64,000 nt of DNA from Pseudothermotoga hypogea DSM 11164 = NBRC 106472 (GCF_000816145.1 NZ_CP007141.1:2101417-2165416), one strand, 5' to 3'. Positions 27,912-37,005 are shown, counted from the first letter of the stretch. Notes: a model not told the origin generated them from the sequence alone. Numbers and translations are program-made.

Positions 27912-28934
27912 ATGGCCAGAGTTGTTACCTTCGGAGAGATCATGATGAGGCTCGCAACACCGAATTTCTTGAGGTTTGTCCAGACGAGGAGTTTCGATGT
28001 CACCTATGCTGGGGCGGAAGCGAACGTGGCCGTCTCACTCGCAAACTTCGGTCTGGAAGCATCATTTGTGACGAAACTTCCCAAGAACGAGTTCGGTATC
28101 GCAGTTCTGCGCTATCTCAGACAGTACAATGTGGATACGTCTCACATAATCTTTGGAGAGGGAAGGCTGGGTGTCTATTTCCTTGAAACCGGCTATTCTC
28201 AAAGGCCTTCGAAAGTGATCTATGACAGGGCAAATTCCGCGTTCGCCCTTTCCAGCCCCGAGGAGTACGACTGGGATCGGATCCTGAACAACGCAAACTG
28301 GTTCCACTTCACCGGAATAACGCCGGCACTCGGGGACAACTTGGTGCAAGCGTGTCTCGATGCTCTGAAGAAGGCCAAAGAGAAAGGCATAATTGTGTCG
28401 TGCGATCTCAACTACAGAGCCAAACTGTGGAGCCAGGAAAAGGCGAGAGAGGTGATGTCACAGCTCGTTAAGTACGTCGACGTTCTCTTCGCGAACGAGG
28501 AGGACGCGGAGAAAGTCTTCGGTATAAAGGCGGACGAGAGCAACGTCGTGGAGGGTAAACTCAGTTTGAAAGGATACGAGCAGGTGTGTCGCAGGCTTAA
28601 GGAAAGGTTCGGTTTCAAAAAGGTGGCGATAAGCCTGCGAGAAAGCATCGTTGCCAATCTAAACGGTTGGTCTGGTGTTTTGCTCGACGGAGACGATTTC
28701 TACAGTGCCAAGCAGTACACAGTTCACATAGTCGATAGAGTTGGCGCGGGAGATTCCTTCTCTGCAGGCATCATATACGGTCTTCTGAACGGTATGAAAC
28801 CTGAAGAAACTCTGGAGTTTGCCGTTGCTGCTTCATGTTTGAAACACACGATCGTCGGAGACTTCAACGAGGTCACCGTCGACGAGGTGAAGAGCCTGAT
28901 GAAAGGTTCTGGAAGTGGAAGGGTTGTGAGGTGA
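27912..28934 (+). CDS. PfkB-family sugar kinase, 2-keto-3-deoxygluconate kinase-like
   Basis: 340 residues. Ribokinase-family fold: start ARVVTFGEIMMRL, substrate loop YAGAEANVAVSLANFG, and the C-terminal catalytic RVGAGDSFSAGIIYGL with the base aspartate. The closeness of the N-terminal part to KDG kinases suggests 2-keto-3-deoxygluconate as substrate, but fructose- or ribose-type substrates cannot be excluded. GGAGG precedes the ATG. The IclR regulator gene follows after five bases, so the two form an operon; IclR members often control hexuronate catabolism, which fits KDG. Confidence 0.87.
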   Translation: MARVVTFGEIMMRLATPNFLRFVQTRSFDVTYAGAEANVAVSLANFGLEASFVTKLPKNEFGIAVLRYLRQYNVDTSHIIFGEGRLGVYFLETGYSQRPSKVIYDRANSAFALSSPEEYDWDRILNNANWFHFTGITPALGDNLVQACLDALKKAKEKGIIVSCDLNYRAKLWSQEKAREVMSQLVKYVDVLFANEEDAEKVFGIKADESNVVEGKLSLKGYEQVCRRLKERFGFKKVAISLRESIVANLNGWSGVLLDGDDFYSAKQYTVHIVDRVGAGDSFSAGIIYGLLNGMKPEETLEFAVAASCLKHTIVGDFNEVTVDEVKSLMKGSGSGRVVR

Positions 28935-28939
28935 AATTC

Positions 28940-29701
28940 ATGTCCATCTACTCGGTTGAGAGATCTTTGAAAGTCCTTGAGTACATCGCTTCGAAAAGGA
29001 ACGGTGTCAGGGTTCGCGACGTTGCGGAATTTTTGAACGTAACAGCACCAGCGGCGTTCAAGCACCTTGAAACACTTGTCAGGTGTGGCTACGCGTTCAA
29101 AGATCCGTACACCCACAGATACTTCGCCTCCTACAAGCTGGCCGAGCTCGGGAGCATAGTCCTCAGGAACATAGAAGTGCGCGAGATAGCCCATCCACTC
29201 TTGATCGAATTGATGGAGAAGACCAACATGACGGTCCATTTCGCCCTCAAAGATGGTTTCGAAGGTGTTTACGTCGACAAGGTCGAGAGTGCAAGAACGA
29301 TTCCAACAGTTTCGAGGATAGGAATGAAGATGAGACTGTACTCAACGGGTTTCGGCAAAGCCATCCTCGCTTTCCTGAGCGAGGAAGAGCTCGAACAGTA
29401 TCTGAAGAACGTACCACTCAGCAGATGCACGCCAAACACCATCACAAACCCTGAAAAACTCAAGCAAGAATTACTCTTGGTGAGAGAAAGAGGCTACGCC
29501 ATCGACAACGAGGAGAATGAATACGGGGTCAAGTGCGTTGGAGCACCGGTGTTCGATTACACCAACAAAGTCATTGGTGCCATCAGCGTCACAGGCGCGG
29601 CTGGTCTGCTGAACGAAGAGACCATACCAAAAATCGCTCGCGAGGTCATGAACACAGCGAGAGAAATCTCGAAAAAGCTGGGGGCCGTCATCGTTTCGTG
29701 A
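28940..29701 (+). CDS. IclR-family transcriptional regulator
   Basis: 253 residues from the ATG with GAGGTGA five bases ahead. N-terminal winged helix (SVERSLKVLEYIASKRNGVRVRDVAEFLNVTAPAAFKHL in its usual place) and the C-terminal effector-binding IclR domain (RIGMKMRLYSTGFGKAILAF and CVGAPVFDYTNKVIGAISV). Likely senses a sugar-acid intermediate and regulates the upstream kinase gene. Its 3' end overlaps the convergent regulator gene by 14 bases, with no terminator. Confidence 0.92.
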   Translation: MSIYSVERSLKVLEYIASKRNGVRVRDVAEFLNVTAPAAFKHLETLVRCGYAFKDPYTHRYFASYKLAELGSIVLRNIEVREIAHPLLIELMEKTNMTVHFALKDGFEGVYVDKVESARTIPTVSRIGMKMRLYSTGFGKAILAFLSEEELEQYLKNVPLSRCTPNTITNPEKLKQELLLVRERGYAIDNEENEYGVKCVGAPVFDYTNKVIGAISVTGAAGLLNEETIPKIAREVMNTAREISKKLGAVIVS

Positions 29702-30620
29702 TACCGTATTTCTTGATCTTGTAACAGAGCGTTTTGTAGTTCAAGCCAAGCGCTGAGGCCACTTTCTTGCGATTCCAGTTGTACTTCTCCAAAAAGAGTC
29801 TTATGGCTCTCTTTTCAACGCTCGTGACAACCTTCTTCACGTACTCTGGCAATCTCAGGTCTTGCTCGGCCCGACTCGGGATCGAATTCACGAAGTAACT
29901 GACCACGTCCAAGCCTGCCGCATACATGTGTACCACTTTGACAAGCTCCTCCGTGTTCCCAGGCCAATCGTATTTCAGAAACAGGTCCATGATCTCTTCA
30001 CTCGGGAACTTCAATGGTAGGTATCTGTGCTTCTGGTGTATCGAAGAAAGAACCCAGTCGACCATGTAGGGAATATCGTTCTTACGCTCTCTCAAGGGGG
30101 GAATGCGAAGGTTGTGAAAACCTTCCACGGGAAGATCGCTGAAAACGATCTTTTTCGTCTTACCGTTCAGATTGACCTCGAAGATGCCCTCTTCGTGCTG
30201 CACGTACTTGCCCGCGGAGAAGTATTCAAGATACGCAAGCAGGTGCACTCCTCTTTCAGCCACGAAAGCGATCGCCTTTTCACAACCGTTGCGAAGTTTT
30301 TGAAGTTCCCTCAAGATCTCATGCGCGGTTAAACCCTGTAGTTCAGCAAAGTTGTACAGCACCTCGTGCTTCCTCTTGAGTTCATCCAGTTCGAGCCTGC
30401 TCTCGAGATACCTGATGGCCATCGTCACACCGTCCATCGAACTGACGAAGATCGTGGTGGGATTGTCGAATTTCTTCGGTCCCATCACCACGTCCCAGAA
30501 CTCTTCGAGTAGCTTTTTGTCGTAGTCATCTTCATCATAGAAATCAACGAAGAGCCTCTCTTTGCTCGAGGAAAGTTCAACACTGCCGAGCACGTTCGAA
30601 GGCAGCAGGACCTTTATCAT
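29688..30620 (-). CDS. Degenerate sigma-54-activator-like regulator with Fis-type HTH
   Basis: 310 residues. The C-terminal half looks like a sigma-54 enhancer-binding protein: RIPPLRERKNDIP (172-184), KYDWPGNTEELVKVVH (217-231) and a Fis-type HTH at about 270-306. But there is no Walker A motif, no GAFTGA loop and no Walker B; the AAA+ core is reduced to residues about 115-235. The N-terminal 80 residues match no domain I know. It therefore cannot drive sigma-54 open-complex formation and must work as a plain DNA-binding regulator. It is the third gene of the dppA-ptb operon, starting directly at the ptb stop. Confidence 0.75.
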   Translation of the reverse strand: MIKVLLPSNVLGSVELSSSKERLFVDFYDEDDYDKKLLEEFWDVVMGPKKFDNPTTIFVSSMDGVTMAIRYLESRLELDELKRKHEVLYNFAELQGLTAHEILRELQKLRNGCEKAIAFVAERGVHLLAYLEYFSAGKYVQHEEGIFEVNLNGKTKKIVFSDLPVEGFHNLRIPPLRERKNDIPYMVDWVLSSIHQKHRYLPLKFPSEEIMDLFLKYDWPGNTEELVKVVHMYAAGLDVVSYFVNSIPSRAEQDLRLPEYVKKVVTSVEKRAIRLFLEKYNWNRKKVASALGLNYKTLCYKIKKYGITKR

Positions 30621-30622
30621 AC

Positions 30623-31510
30623 CTATCCCTCGCTCGCGCTACACGCCATGGCGATCGAGAGCAACTTGCTCTCTGCGGTGTCCGCCCTCGAAACGAGCAC
30701 GATGGGTGCCTTTGCGCCGATCACCATCCCCGCGATCCTGCCGTTTGCAAGATAGATCGCAGATTTTCCAAGGAAGTTGCCCGAATGAATGTCGGGCACG
30801 ATCAAGAGGTCCGCACAGCCTGCAACCGGACTCCTCACTCCTTTCACTTCCGCAGCTCTCGGGCTCAAAGCGTTGTCCAGGCCCAGCGGCCCGTCGACGA
30901 TGCAGTTTTTAATCTCACCGCGCTGGTTCATTTTCGCAATTATTGCAGCTTCAACTGTCTCGGGCATGGCAGGGTTCACCGTCTCGACGGCACAGATGAG
31001 AGCCACTTTAGGCAATTCGTAACCCAGTTTGTGCAGAACTTCCACCGCATTGTTGATGAGCTTCACCTTCTCCTCGAGTGAAGGTCTTATAACAATACCT
31101 CCATCCGACACGAACACGATCCTGTCCAGTGCGGGCACCTCGATTGCAGCGAGGTGTGTCAGAAGTCCTGCACCTCTCAGTCCCCATTCTTTGTTGAGCA
31201 CGGCCTTCAAAAGGGTTGATGTCTTCACAAGGCCCTTGACCAGAACATCCGCACGTTTAGAAGAAACGAGCTTCACACCCTTCTCGCTCGCATCGCTTTC
31301 GTCAGTACTGTCGACAAGTTCCGCATCGGTTAAATTTTCGTAGCTTCTCAATTTCTCCAACTTTCCCACGAGGAAGATGCGATCCACCAGTCCTTCCCTT
31401 TTCGCCATCAAAGCCGCCTTGACGGCTTCTTCGTCCTCGGCTCCCACGACGACGAGATTTTTCTTCCTTCCCCTCTTCGCCATTTCGATCAGTTCACCGA
31501 GAGACCTCAT
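30623..31510 (-). CDS. ptb: Phosphate butyryltransferase (Ptb)
   Basis: 295 residues. Converts butyryl-CoA (or isobutyryl-, isovaleryl-CoA) and phosphate to the acyl phosphate. Recognised by the Pta/Ptb family pattern: LVKGLVKTSTLLKAVLNKEWGLR, IVFVSDGGIVIRPSLEEKV, VDGPLGLDNALSPRAAEVKG and GCADLLIVPDIHSGNFLGK. The butyrate kinase (Buk) that would use its product is not in this window. Four bases separate it from dppA. Confidence 0.93.
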   Translation of the reverse strand: MRSLGELIEMAKRGRKKNLVVVGAEDEEAVKAALMAKREGLVDRIFLVGKLEKLRSYENLTDAELVDSTDESDASEKGVKLVSSKRADVLVKGLVKTSTLLKAVLNKEWGLRGAGLLTHLAAIEVPALDRIVFVSDGGIVIRPSLEEKVKLINNAVEVLHKLGYELPKVALICAVETVNPAMPETVEAAIIAKMNQRGEIKNCIVDGPLGLDNALSPRAAEVKGVRSPVAGCADLLIVPDIHSGNFLGKSAIYLANGRIAGMVIGAKAPIVLVSRADTAESKLLSIAMACSASEG

Positions 31511-31513
31511 ATT

Positions 31514-32356
31514 TCACGACCTCCAATCGCGGGCTGCCATCGCCACATAAACTATCGCCATGATCGTGTTGAAAACCACAGGATAATCGTTGTGGACGAA
31601 CCTCACGGTACGGCCGTCGATCCTCTCAACGCCAGGGATCAGCTCGGCCATGTCCGCGTACACCGTGTCTTTCATTTCGATCTTCAGCTCCACAGGAGCG
31701 TCGAATCCGTACAACACCAGTTCGTTCCTCGGGATCTTCACAGCTTCGGCAGCCGCTCTTTTCATCTCCTCGAACAAACGCTTCTTCGGTTTCATGATGG
31801 CTGCGTAACGTCCAAGCCCCATCTTGGTATCTACAAAAAGCCACGTGCCATGAAATTCTTTGTCCAGCTCCTCTTTGAGCGCACCGTCACCCACGACGAG
31901 ACAGATGGGAACGTTGTGGTGCGCGGCAAACCCAGCATTTATGAGCGCCTCGTTCATCCTCTTTCCGTTGATCCAGACGTTGTGTATCAAAGAACTCGAA
32001 TACGTGTGGTCCATGATTGCGTTTTTGGTCCCGATTCCAGCATGATAACCCAGAAAGATGACTCTATCGAATGTCGAATCGAGACCGCTCATCATGTAAT
32101 CTTTCCTGATTGGACCGTGCACAAGACTGACGTTATCGAACTCTTCACATATCTTGTAAGGTATAGCCGTACCAGAGCCATGAGCATCACAGATCAACAC
32201 CTGATCAATTCCAACTCCCGAAGAGAACAACCCCTCGAGCAACGCTCTCAAATGTTCTTGCAAAGCTTCCGAAGCTTCCTTCTTACTGGTGTCGACCTCT
32301 CCCCACGTGGCGATACCCGCCAGACCTTCCATGTCGACTGAAACATATATCTTCAT
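31514..32356 (-). CDS. dppA: M55-family D-aminopeptidase (DppA)
   Basis: 280 residues from the ATG with GGAGGG six bases ahead. Zinc-dependent D-aminopeptidase. The metal-binding residues are in SVDMEGLAGI (Asp and Glu), CDAHGSG (Asp-His), FLGYHAGIGT and the following MDHTYSSS, all conserved in the family. It may recycle D-amino-acid peptides of the cell wall or help take up peptides. First gene of the dppA-ptb-regulator operon. Confidence 0.92.
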   Translation of the reverse strand: MKIYVSVDMEGLAGIATWGEVDTSKKEASEALQEHLRALLEGLFSSGVGIDQVLICDAHGSGTAIPYKICEEFDNVSLVHGPIRKDYMMSGLDSTFDRVIFLGYHAGIGTKNAIMDHTYSSSLIHNVWINGKRMNEALINAGFAAHHNVPICLVVGDGALKEELDKEFHGTWLFVDTKMGLGRYAAIMKPKKRLFEEMKRAAAEAVKIPRNELVLYGFDAPVELKIEMKDTVYADMAELIPGVERIDGRTVRFVHNDYPVVFNTIMAIVYVAMAARDWRS

Positions 32357-32386
32357 ATGATCCCTCCTCATCGTTTACCTTTTCGA

Positions 32387-32421
32387 ATCATACCACGAAG
32401 AACACTCGAAGATGGTATGAT
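32387..32421. promoter_or_regulatory. Divergent mirror-image extended -10 promoters
   Basis: A perfect 9-bp inverted repeat, ATCATACCA at 32387-32395 and TGGTATGAT at 32413-32421, with a 17-base spacer. Each arm is an extended -10 (TG-G-TATGAT) that points outward: the right arm to the radical SAM-mutase operon, whose start lies 16 bases beyond, and the left arm to dppA, whose leader of about 24 bases would carry its GGAGGG site. No -35 is seen on either side. Confidence 0.55.
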
Positions 32422-32436
32422 CTTTTTGGTGATCGA

Positions 32437-33231
32437 ATGGTATTCGTCGATCCGAGTGGAACGATACCGATCTCGCTCACTGGAAAATTCTGTCATATGA
32501 ACTGTGCGCACTGTGGTGGGCACTATCTCAGTCACATGAAGACTTTGCGGGAGATGGACCAACTTGCAAAAGAAGGACGCAGGAGCTTCCTGATAAGTGG
32601 AGGACTCGAGGAAGATTTTCTCGTGCCTTTCAGAAAACATTTGCATCAGTTGAGGTATCTAAAAGAAACGTACGAACTTTCCTACAACTTCCACGTGGGT
32701 TTTCCGCAGTCGCCCGTTATAGAACTGGAAGGCTTGGCCGACGTTGTGAGCTTTGACTTTTTCGCGGATCCAAAGGTCATGGAAGCCGTCTATGGGTTCA
32801 GCGTTGAACCGACGAAACTTCTGGATGCCATCGCACGAACGAGGGTCGTCGCCGTGCCACACATAACAGTTGGAATTCTGGAAGGCCACATCTCACACGA
32901 GTACGAAGCGCTGAAAATGCTTTCGGAACGGTTCAACGTTGTGGTCCTGAACGTCTTCGTACCGACTCCCGGAACGAAGTTTTCCCAAGCCCTTCCACCT
33001 GATCTCTTGCAGGTGAAAGAACTTTTCAGTTACGCCGCCGAGAACTTCGAGCATGTAATACTCGGCTGCATGCAACCTCGCGGTGAGTACAGACGCTCAT
33101 TGCAGCAATCTGTGAAAGATTTTGTGAGCGTCATTGTGAAACCAGTGTTCAAGGTCGATTTCGATTTCAAAGGTTGCTGCGCCCTTTGGTTGGCGAAATC
33201 CAAAGTGGAGGTGGTGAAGCATGTACGATAA
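32437..33231 (+). CDS. Radical SAM protein, biotin-synthase-like (COG1856 type)
   Basis: 264 residues. Cluster motif [10 protein letters not shown] with C19, C23 and C26. The small size, the lack of accessory domains and the pattern [16 protein letters not shown] fit the uncharacterised biotin-synthase homologue family known from archaea and Thermotogae. It starts 16 bases after its extended -10. It overlaps the methylmalonyl-CoA mutase gene by 11 bases, so the two are translationally coupled. A job in B12-dependent or branched-chain acyl-CoA metabolism is inference from context; I see no clue to the substrate. Confidence 0.8.
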   Translation: MVFVDPSGTIPISLTGKFCHMNCAHCGGHYLSHMKTLREMDQLAKEGRRSFLISGGLEEDFLVPFRKHLHQLRYLKETYELSYNFHVGFPQSPVIELEGLADVVSFDFFADPKVMEAVYGFSVEPTKLLDAIARTRVVAVPHITVGILEGHISHEYEALKMLSERFNVVVLNVFVPTPGTKFSQALPPDLLQVKELFSYAAENFEHVILGCMQPRGEYRRSLQQSVKDFVSVIVKPVFKVDFDFKGCCALWLAKSKVEVVKHVR

Positions 33232-34900
33232 AGAACAACTCAAGAAGATCGCTGAGGTGTTCGAACATTGGCAACAGCAGACAGAAAACGACATGAAGAA
33301 GTTTCCAGAGAGGAAACAAAGGTTCCTTTCGAGTTCGGGATACGAGTTCAAGAGATGTTACACGCCACTCGATGTGGCGGAGCTGGATTATTTGAAAGAC
33401 CTCGGCATGCCGGGAGACTATCCGTACACGCGAGGCGTTCAGAGAACGATGTACCGTGGAAGGCTCTGGACGATGAGGCAGTACGCAGGCTTTGGAACCG
33501 CGGAAGAAACGAACAAACGCTTCAAATACCTTTTGCAACAGGGTCAAACGGGCTTGTCGGTGGCCTTCGATCTGCCCACACAAATCGGTTACGATTCAGA
33601 CCATCCTCTCGCAGAGGGCGAGGTCGGACGTGTGGGCGTCGCGGTGGACTCCTTGAGGGACATAGAGATACTCTTTGACGGTATTCCACTTAAGGACGTC
33701 AGCACCTCCATGACCATAAATTCCACTGCGGTGATCCTCCTGAGCATGTACGCTGTGACAGCACAGAAGCAGGGGGCGAAGATTGAAGAACTCAGAGGCA
33801 CGATACAGAACGATATCCTGAAGGAGTACATAGCGAGAGGCACATACATCTTCCCTCCTGAACCATCAATGAAGATCGTCACAGATATTTTTGAATTCTG
33901 CGCTCAGCACATGCCCAAATGGAACACGATAAGCATCAGCGGCTATCACATAAGAGAGGCCGGCGCCAGCGCAGTCCAGGAACTTGCTTTCACGTTCGGT
34001 GACGCGATCGCTTACGTCGAAGCGGCCATCAAGGCCGGACTGGATCCGAACGTGTTCGGAAGACAGTTGTCATTCTTCTTTGCTGCACACAACAACTTTC
34101 TGGAAGAGATCGCCAAGTTCAGAGCCGCAAGACGCATCTGGGCGAAGATCATGAAGGAACGTTTCAACGTTACCAACCAGGACGCTATGAGACTCAGATT
34201 CCACACGCAGACGGGTGGTTCCACACTCACAGCACAACAACCACTGAACAACATCGTTCGCGTGGCGATCCAGGCACTGGCGGCCGTACTCGGTGGTACT
34301 CAGTCTCTGCACACAAATTCCTTCGACGAAGCACTCGGTCTTCCGACAGAACAATCCGTACAGGTCGCACTCAGGACACAGCAGATAATCGCCTACGAAT
34401 CTGGTGTTGCGGACATCGTCGATCCACTGGCAGGTTCCTTCGCTGTGGAGGCTCTGACGAACGAGATCGAAGAGAAAGTCTGGGAATATCTGGAGAAGAT
34501 CGACGCTTTGGGTGGCATGGTCCGTGCGATAGAACTTGGATACGTTCAGAAGGAGATCCACAAGAGTGCATACGAGCAACAGCTGGCGATTGAAAAAGGC
34601 GAGCAGATCGTCGTGGGAGTGAACGCGTTCCAGACCAAAGAAGAAAAGCCGGTTGAGAACATCCTCAAGGTTGACCCCGCACTTGAAGAGAAACAGAAAG
34701 AGTCCCTCAAACAATTGAGAGAACAAAGAGACAACAGGGCCGTCGCGAGCGCGTTGAAAGAATTGAAACAAGCTGCGCAGGAAGGTAAAAACATCGTTCC
34801 TTACGTTTTCGAAGCAGTCAAATGCTACGCGACCCTCGGCGAGATCAGCGATGTTCTGAGAGAAGTTTACGGAGAGTACACCGAGAGCACATCGATCTGA
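33221..34900 (+). CDS. Methylmalonyl-CoA mutase, large (catalytic) subunit
   Basis: 559 residues. Covers the TIM-barrel substrate domain: [64 protein letters not shown]. The cobalamin-binding domain is on the next gene, so this is the split, two-gene form found in many archaea and thermophiles. It interconverts methylmalonyl-CoA and succinyl-CoA. GGAGGTGG precedes the ATG. Confidence 0.96.
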   Translation: MYDKEQLKKIAEVFEHWQQQTENDMKKFPERKQRFLSSSGYEFKRCYTPLDVAELDYLKDLGMPGDYPYTRGVQRTMYRGRLWTMRQYAGFGTAEETNKRFKYLLQQGQTGLSVAFDLPTQIGYDSDHPLAEGEVGRVGVAVDSLRDIEILFDGIPLKDVSTSMTINSTAVILLSMYAVTAQKQGAKIEELRGTIQNDILKEYIARGTYIFPPEPSMKIVTDIFEFCAQHMPKWNTISISGYHIREAGASAVQELAFTFGDAIAYVEAAIKAGLDPNVFGRQLSFFFAAHNNFLEEIAKFRAARRIWAKIMKERFNVTNQDAMRLRFHTQTGGSTLTAQQPLNNIVRVAIQALAAVLGGTQSLHTNSFDEALGLPTEQSVQVALRTQQIIAYESGVADIVDPLAGSFAVEALTNEIEEKVWEYLEKIDALGGMVRAIELGYVQKEIHKSAYEQQLAIEKGEQIVVGVNAFQTKEEKPVENILKVDPALEEKQKESLKQLREQRDNRAVASALKELKQAAQEGKNIVPYVFEAVKCYATLGEISDVLREVYGEYTESTSI

Positions 34901-34913
34901 GGGGGTGAACCAG

Positions 34914-35327
34914 ATGAAGAAGTACAGGATCTTGATTGCAAAACCTGGTTTGGACGGACACGATCGCGGTGCAAAGGTCGTCGCACACGCCCTGAGGGAT
35001 GCGGGTTTCGAAGTGATATACACCGGTCTGAGACAGACTCCCGAGCAGATAGTGAAAACTGCGATCCAAGAGGACGTCGATTTGATAGGGCTCTCGATCC
35101 TGTCTGGCGCACATTTGCAGTTGTCGAAGAAAGTGATCGAGCTGATGAAAAAAGAGGGCATAGGGAACATTCCAGTCTTCGTGGGAGGCATAATCCCACC
35201 CGACGATGTACCCAAGTTGCTCGAGATAGGTGTTGTACGTGTGTTTGGACCAGGAACACCGCTTTCGAAGATCGTTCAGGAGGTCAGAGAGGTTCTGGAA
35301 GGGGTGGCGAGCACGAGTGGATCATAA
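34914..35327 (+). CDS. Methylmalonyl-CoA mutase, cobalamin-binding subunit
   Basis: 137 residues. The DxHxxG motif is DGHDRG (D14, H16, G19), whose histidine binds the cobalt from below; SxL and GG motifs follow ([20 protein letters not shown]). Complements the large subunit 13 bases upstream. Start ATG with GGGGGTGA five bases ahead, nine bases inside a GTG alternative. Confidence 0.95.
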   Translation: MKKYRILIAKPGLDGHDRGAKVVAHALRDAGFEVIYTGLRQTPEQIVKTAIQEDVDLIGLSILSGAHLQLSKKVIELMKKEGIGNIPVFVGGIIPPDDVPKLLEIGVVRVFGPGTPLSKIVQEVREVLEGVASTSGS

Positions 35328-36195
35328 GCAGATCGCCAAGCTCATAACGTTGATAGAAAATGAACCTGACAGATCGAGGGATATTCTGAAAAAGCTGCCG
35401 AAGAGGATCTGTCCTGTGATCGGCTTCACGGGAAGTCCTGGCGTTGGCAAGAGCACGCTGATCGACCAGGTGATCGCGAGGCTCAGATCCATCGGGAAAA
35501 CGGTCGCGGTCGTTGCGGTGGACCCGTCCAGTCCGTTCAGTCAGGGTGCCTTCCTCGGCGACAGGGTCAGGATGAAGAAACACTTTCTCGACGAAGGCGT
35601 TTTCATAAGGAGCATGGCGTCGCGTGGTGCGCTCGGTGGTTTGAACGAGAGTATCTACGACGTCGTGGAATTGCTCGAATCTGTCGGTTTCGACTACGTT
35701 CTGATCGAGACGGTGGGCGTTGGTCAGGCCGAAATCGAGGTTCGGTATGTGGCTGATGTCGTAGTACTGGTGTTGTCACCAGGCTTCGGAGACGAAATGC
35801 AGCTTTTGAAGGCCGGCGTCATGGAGATCGCGGATATATACGTGGTGAACAAATCGGACCTTGAGGGGAACGACTCACTGTACGATCAGCTCGTTGGTTT
35901 TCTCACCTTTGCTGGAAGAGATGCCTCGAGCGTCGTGAAGACCACGGCACTGAACGGAAACGGAGTAGAAGAACTCGTCGACAAAGTAATAACCTTGTGG
36001 AAGAGTCTTGCCGAAACCGAGAGGTTGAAGCAAATGAGAAAAGAAAGGCTGAAGCACCACACGGAAACGCTTGCGAGAAGAACGTTGCAGAGATATCTTT
36101 CAACCGTGGATTCACAAGATCCTTACGAAAGTGTCGAGCTGGCGTTGAAATCTATGTGTGAACGTCTGAAATATGGTCAGGGGGGAGGGACTTGA
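35317..36195 (+). CDS. meaB: Methylmalonyl-CoA mutase-associated GTPase MeaB/ArgK
   Basis: 292 residues. G-protein chaperone that protects and reloads methylmalonyl-CoA mutase with cobalamin. Walker [37 protein letters not shown], and NKSD. GTG start with GGGGTGG ahead; overlaps the mutase subunit by 11 bases. The last codons run into the opposite-strand tRNA-Pro gene: the stop lies 22 bases inside it. The final residues (GQGGGT) may therefore be shaped by the tRNA. Confidence 0.95.
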   Translation: MDHKQIAKLITLIENEPDRSRDILKKLPKRICPVIGFTGSPGVGKSTLIDQVIARLRSIGKTVAVVAVDPSSPFSQGAFLGDRVRMKKHFLDEGVFIRSMASRGALGGLNESIYDVVELLESVGFDYVLIETVGVGQAEIEVRYVADVVVLVLSPGFGDEMQLLKAGVMEIADIYVVNKSDLEGNDSLYDQLVGFLTFAGRDASSVVKTTALNGNGVEELVDKVITLWKSLAETERLKQMRKERLKHHTETLARRTLQRYLSTVDSQDPYESVELALKSMCERLKYGQGGGT

Positions 36196-36250
36196 ACCCT
36201 CGACCTCCGGACCCCGATTCCGGCGTTCTGGCCAACTGAACTACCCCCTG
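36174..36250 (-). tRNA. tRNA-Pro (anticodon CGG)
   Basis: Full cloverleaf: acceptor CAGGGGG/CCCCCTG with the C1:G72 pair typical of bacterial tRNA-Pro, T8-A9, anticodon arm CCGGA-ATCGGGG-TCCGG with CGG at positions 34-36, T arm GAGGG-TTCAAGT-CCCTC, discriminator A73, and CCA encoded. Its 3' end overlaps the convergent meaB stop by 22 bases. Confidence 0.95.
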
Positions 36251-36261
36251 AGCCAATACAA

Positions 36262-36290
36262 ATGATACCACAGAGGTTGAGCTTTGACAA
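36262..36290 (-). promoter_or_regulatory. Promoter of tRNA-Pro(CGG)
   Basis: TTGTCA (36285-36290) and TATCAT (36262-36267), 17 bases apart on the minus strand; TGTGG just before the -10 also gives an extended TG-G. The tRNA begins 11 bases downstream. Confidence 0.75.
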
Positions 36291-36312
36291 CTGTTGAAGA
36301 GTAACTGAACAC

Positions 36313-36341
36313 TTGCACGAAAGAGAAGATGGTGGTAAAAT
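36313..36341 (+). promoter_or_regulatory. Promoter of tRNA-Pro(GGG)
   Basis: TTGCAC at 36313-36318 and TAAAAT at 36336-36341 with a 17-base spacer. The mature tRNA starts eight bases after the -10, so the 5' leader is minimal or absent. Confidence 0.7.
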
Positions 36342-36349
36342 AAAAGCTG

Positions 36350-36427
36350 CGGGGCGTGGCGCAGATTGGCTAGCGCGCTTGCATGGGGCGCAAGAGGTCG
36401 CTGGTTCAAGTCCAGTCGCCCCGACCA
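36350..36427 (+). tRNA. tRNA-Pro (anticodon GGG)
   Basis: Acceptor CGGGGCG/CGCCCCG with C1:G72, D arm GCGC...GCGC, anticodon arm CTTGC-ATGGGGC-GCAAG giving GGG at positions 34-36, T arm GCTGG-TTCAAGT-CCAGT, A73 and encoded CCA. Divergent from tRNA-Pro(CGG), 99 bases away. Together they read all CCN codons except where wobble needs UGG. Confidence 0.95.
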
Positions 36428-36452
36428 GGCGGCGAGAGCCGCCTTTTCTTTT
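36428..36452 (+). terminator. Intrinsic terminator after tRNA-Pro(GGG)
   Basis: Stem GGCGGC/GCCGCC with a GAGA tetraloop followed by TTTTCTTTT, beginning immediately after the CCA end. Confidence 0.88.
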
Positions 36453-36510
36453 CAAAGCAATCTCACCCGCCAACGCTCTTGATAGTTGTGACCCGAGGCT
36501 CACGCCTTTT

Positions 36511-37005
36511 TCAAGTTTGCTGGCTGAAACGCTCTTGAGCTTGATGAATCAATCGCCATGCTTCTTCGCGCCCTTGCCATCCGAGAATCTCGGTAGATTT
36601 TTCTTCTAAGGTTTTGTACACTGTGAAAAAGTGCTCGATCTCGAGGAGAAGGTGCCGAGGCAAATGCGTTAGGTCTTCAACATCATTAAAACGAGGATCC
36701 ACGGTGGGCACCGCCAGAATCTTTTCGTCACGTCCCCTTTCATCTTGCATTATCAGCACTCCAACGGGTCGAACCTGCACAATACATCCAGGGAATGTCG
36801 GCTCATATGTCACAATGAGGACATCCAGCGCATCTCCATCTTCCGCAAGAGTGTTCAAAATGAACCCGTAATCAGCAGGATAATGCAAGGGCGAATAAAG
36901 CACACGGTCCAGTCGGATCCGACCGAGTGTTTTGTCGAACTCGTACTTGTTGCGACTACCTTTAGGGATCTCCACCAAAGCTTCCACCTGATTCACAATT
37001 ATCAC
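36511..37005 (-). CDS. ppa: Inorganic pyrophosphatase (family I)
   Basis: 164 residues. Soluble family I enzyme; hydrolyses pyrophosphate. Signature: EIPKGSRNKYEFDK, HYPADYGFI, and EDGDALDVLI with the metal-binding aspartates, plus KILAVPTVDPRF. GTG at 37005 is used here; a second GTG nine bases in, with GGGGTGAT upstream, may be the real start (161 residues). Monocistronic. A weak -10-like TATGAT (minus strand, 37031-37036) stands upstream. Confidence 0.95.
   Translation of the reverse strand: MIIVNQVEALVEIPKGSRNKYEFDKTLGRIRLDRVLYSPLHYPADYGFILNTLAEDGDALDVLIVTYEPTFPGCIVQVRPVGVLIMQDERGRDEKILAVPTVDPRFNDVEDLTHLPRHLLLEIEHFFTVYKTLEEKSTEILGWQGREEAWRLIHQAQERFSQQT

Noticed and set aside
32357..32436. 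Sigma-54 type (-24/-12) promoter for the dppA operon
   Set aside because: No GG-N10-GC pair at the right places; extended -10 elements explain the region better.
34070..35215. 381-codon minus-strand frame across the mutase genes
   Set aside because: Antisense shadow of the methylmalonyl-CoA mutase subunits.
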